From NCBI GenBank assembly GCA_023213395.1, contig CM041465.1, positions 25,117,741 to 25,181,740 of the forward strand: DNA of 64,000 nt, written 5' to 3'. The notes under the pieces are model-generated. The model was not told where the DNA came from, ran no database searches, and was given only the letters and a program-made list of their open reading frames with translations. Source of the DNA: Cycas panzhihuaensis (Eukaryota > Cycadophyta). Position 1 is the stretch's first letter. Every line of letters starts with the position of its first letter. The translations under genes and the position numbers were made by a program. Of the stretch, positions 63,690 to 64,000 are shown one piece after another.

Positions 63690-64000
63690 TTTTAACTTCT
63701 TATTCTATAAGCATATGCATCTCCTTTGCTCTCTTCAATACTTTTGAGATACCACCTTGGTACTCTTTTTGTTTTCTTTCTTTCTTTATATTCAATCCTG
63801 TTTTTAGTTTCATTAGAGGATGCTTCTTCTTCACTGTTAACAAAGATGTCTTAAGATTCCCTCTCTATATCATCAGTCTCTATATTTACTGAGGTGATTT
63901 TTAAGACTTCTTTAACTAGAAATTGGGATCACATTGTTCTTTTAGGAGTTTCTTCAACCAATTGTTACACTTTTGTATATTTAATATGATCATGCTTATC
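63690..64000 (-). other. Copia-E segment upstream of RT
   Basis: The region between integrase and RT of Copia-E; short Lys/Glu-rich frames on the - strand, no domain I recognise. The + strand frame 63683-63892 is a shadow. Confidence 0.4.

Larger units (their letters stand above)
62126..64000 (-). mobile_element. Copia-E: another Ty1/copia family, 3' part, continues off the right end
   Basis: RT and RNase H remnants on the - strand. Sequence motifs differ from Tork and from Copia-B/C, so this is a third copia family. The 5' part lies beyond the window. Confidence 0.75.

Noticed and set aside
1-64000. Inverted segmental duplication of the whole window
   Set aside because: Target duplications and host sequences of the paired elements differ, so the pairs arose by separate insertions.

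Overview
This window is repeat-rich plant nuclear DNA. I recognise no intact host gene, no rRNA or tRNA gene and no prokaryotic signal. Everything that can be identified belongs to decayed LTR retrotransposons (Ty1/copia and Ty3/gypsy). They are stacked inside one another, as in the heterochromatin of a large-genome seed plant. The Tat-type gypsy architecture and the very long LTRs fit such a genome, but the sequence does not let me name a species. I name the elements Tork-A, Tork-D, Copia-B, Copia-C, Copia-E, Gypsy-1, Gypsy-2, F-plus and F-minus for reference.

Left half, mostly + strand. Tork-A (1-3686) is the 3' part of a Tnt1/Tork-like copia element and sits in the 3' region of an unusual gypsy-like family (F-plus, LTR about 4111-6443). 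Copia-B follows. Its 5' leader (about 6500-6761) is split from its body (20773-26642) by the 14.0-kb Tat-type element Gypsy-1 (6762-20772), which has a perfect 5-bp target duplication. Copia-B ends inside the 3' LTR of F-minus.

Middle and right half, mostly - strand. F-minus (26643-34082) has PBS-like and PPT boundaries and a decayed gag, but no recognisable pol. Its 5' LTR is cut by Tork-D (34083-36517 and 60439-about 61960). Tork-D is split by the 23.9-kb Gypsy-2 interval (36518-60438, 5-bp target duplication). Gypsy-2 is itself split inside gag by Copia-C (47182-54774), which has 297-bp LTRs and a 5-bp target duplication with one mismatch. A further copia element, Copia-E, runs from about 62126 off the right end.

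The two Tat elements are the most interesting part. Their sense strand carries gag, protease, RT-RNase H, integrase and a second, archaeal-type RNase H near the 3' LTR. Between integrase and that RNase H lies a gene on the opposite strand. In Gypsy-1 it keeps one continuous frame of about 415 codons that resembles the plant mobile domain. This is followed by a candidate spliceosomal intron and a coiled-coil exon. Gypsy-2 keeps the intron and the coiled-coil exon but has lost the domain, while Gypsy-1 has lost RT and integrase. The antisense gene has its own TATA-like sequence.

All coding regions are dead. In-frame stops are overwhelmingly TAG, TAA or TGA where CAG, CAA, CGA or TGG is expected, the pattern left by deamination of methylated cytosines. 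LTR divergence counted by eye (about 5% for Copia-C, about 12-13% for the two Tat elements) agrees with the nesting order.
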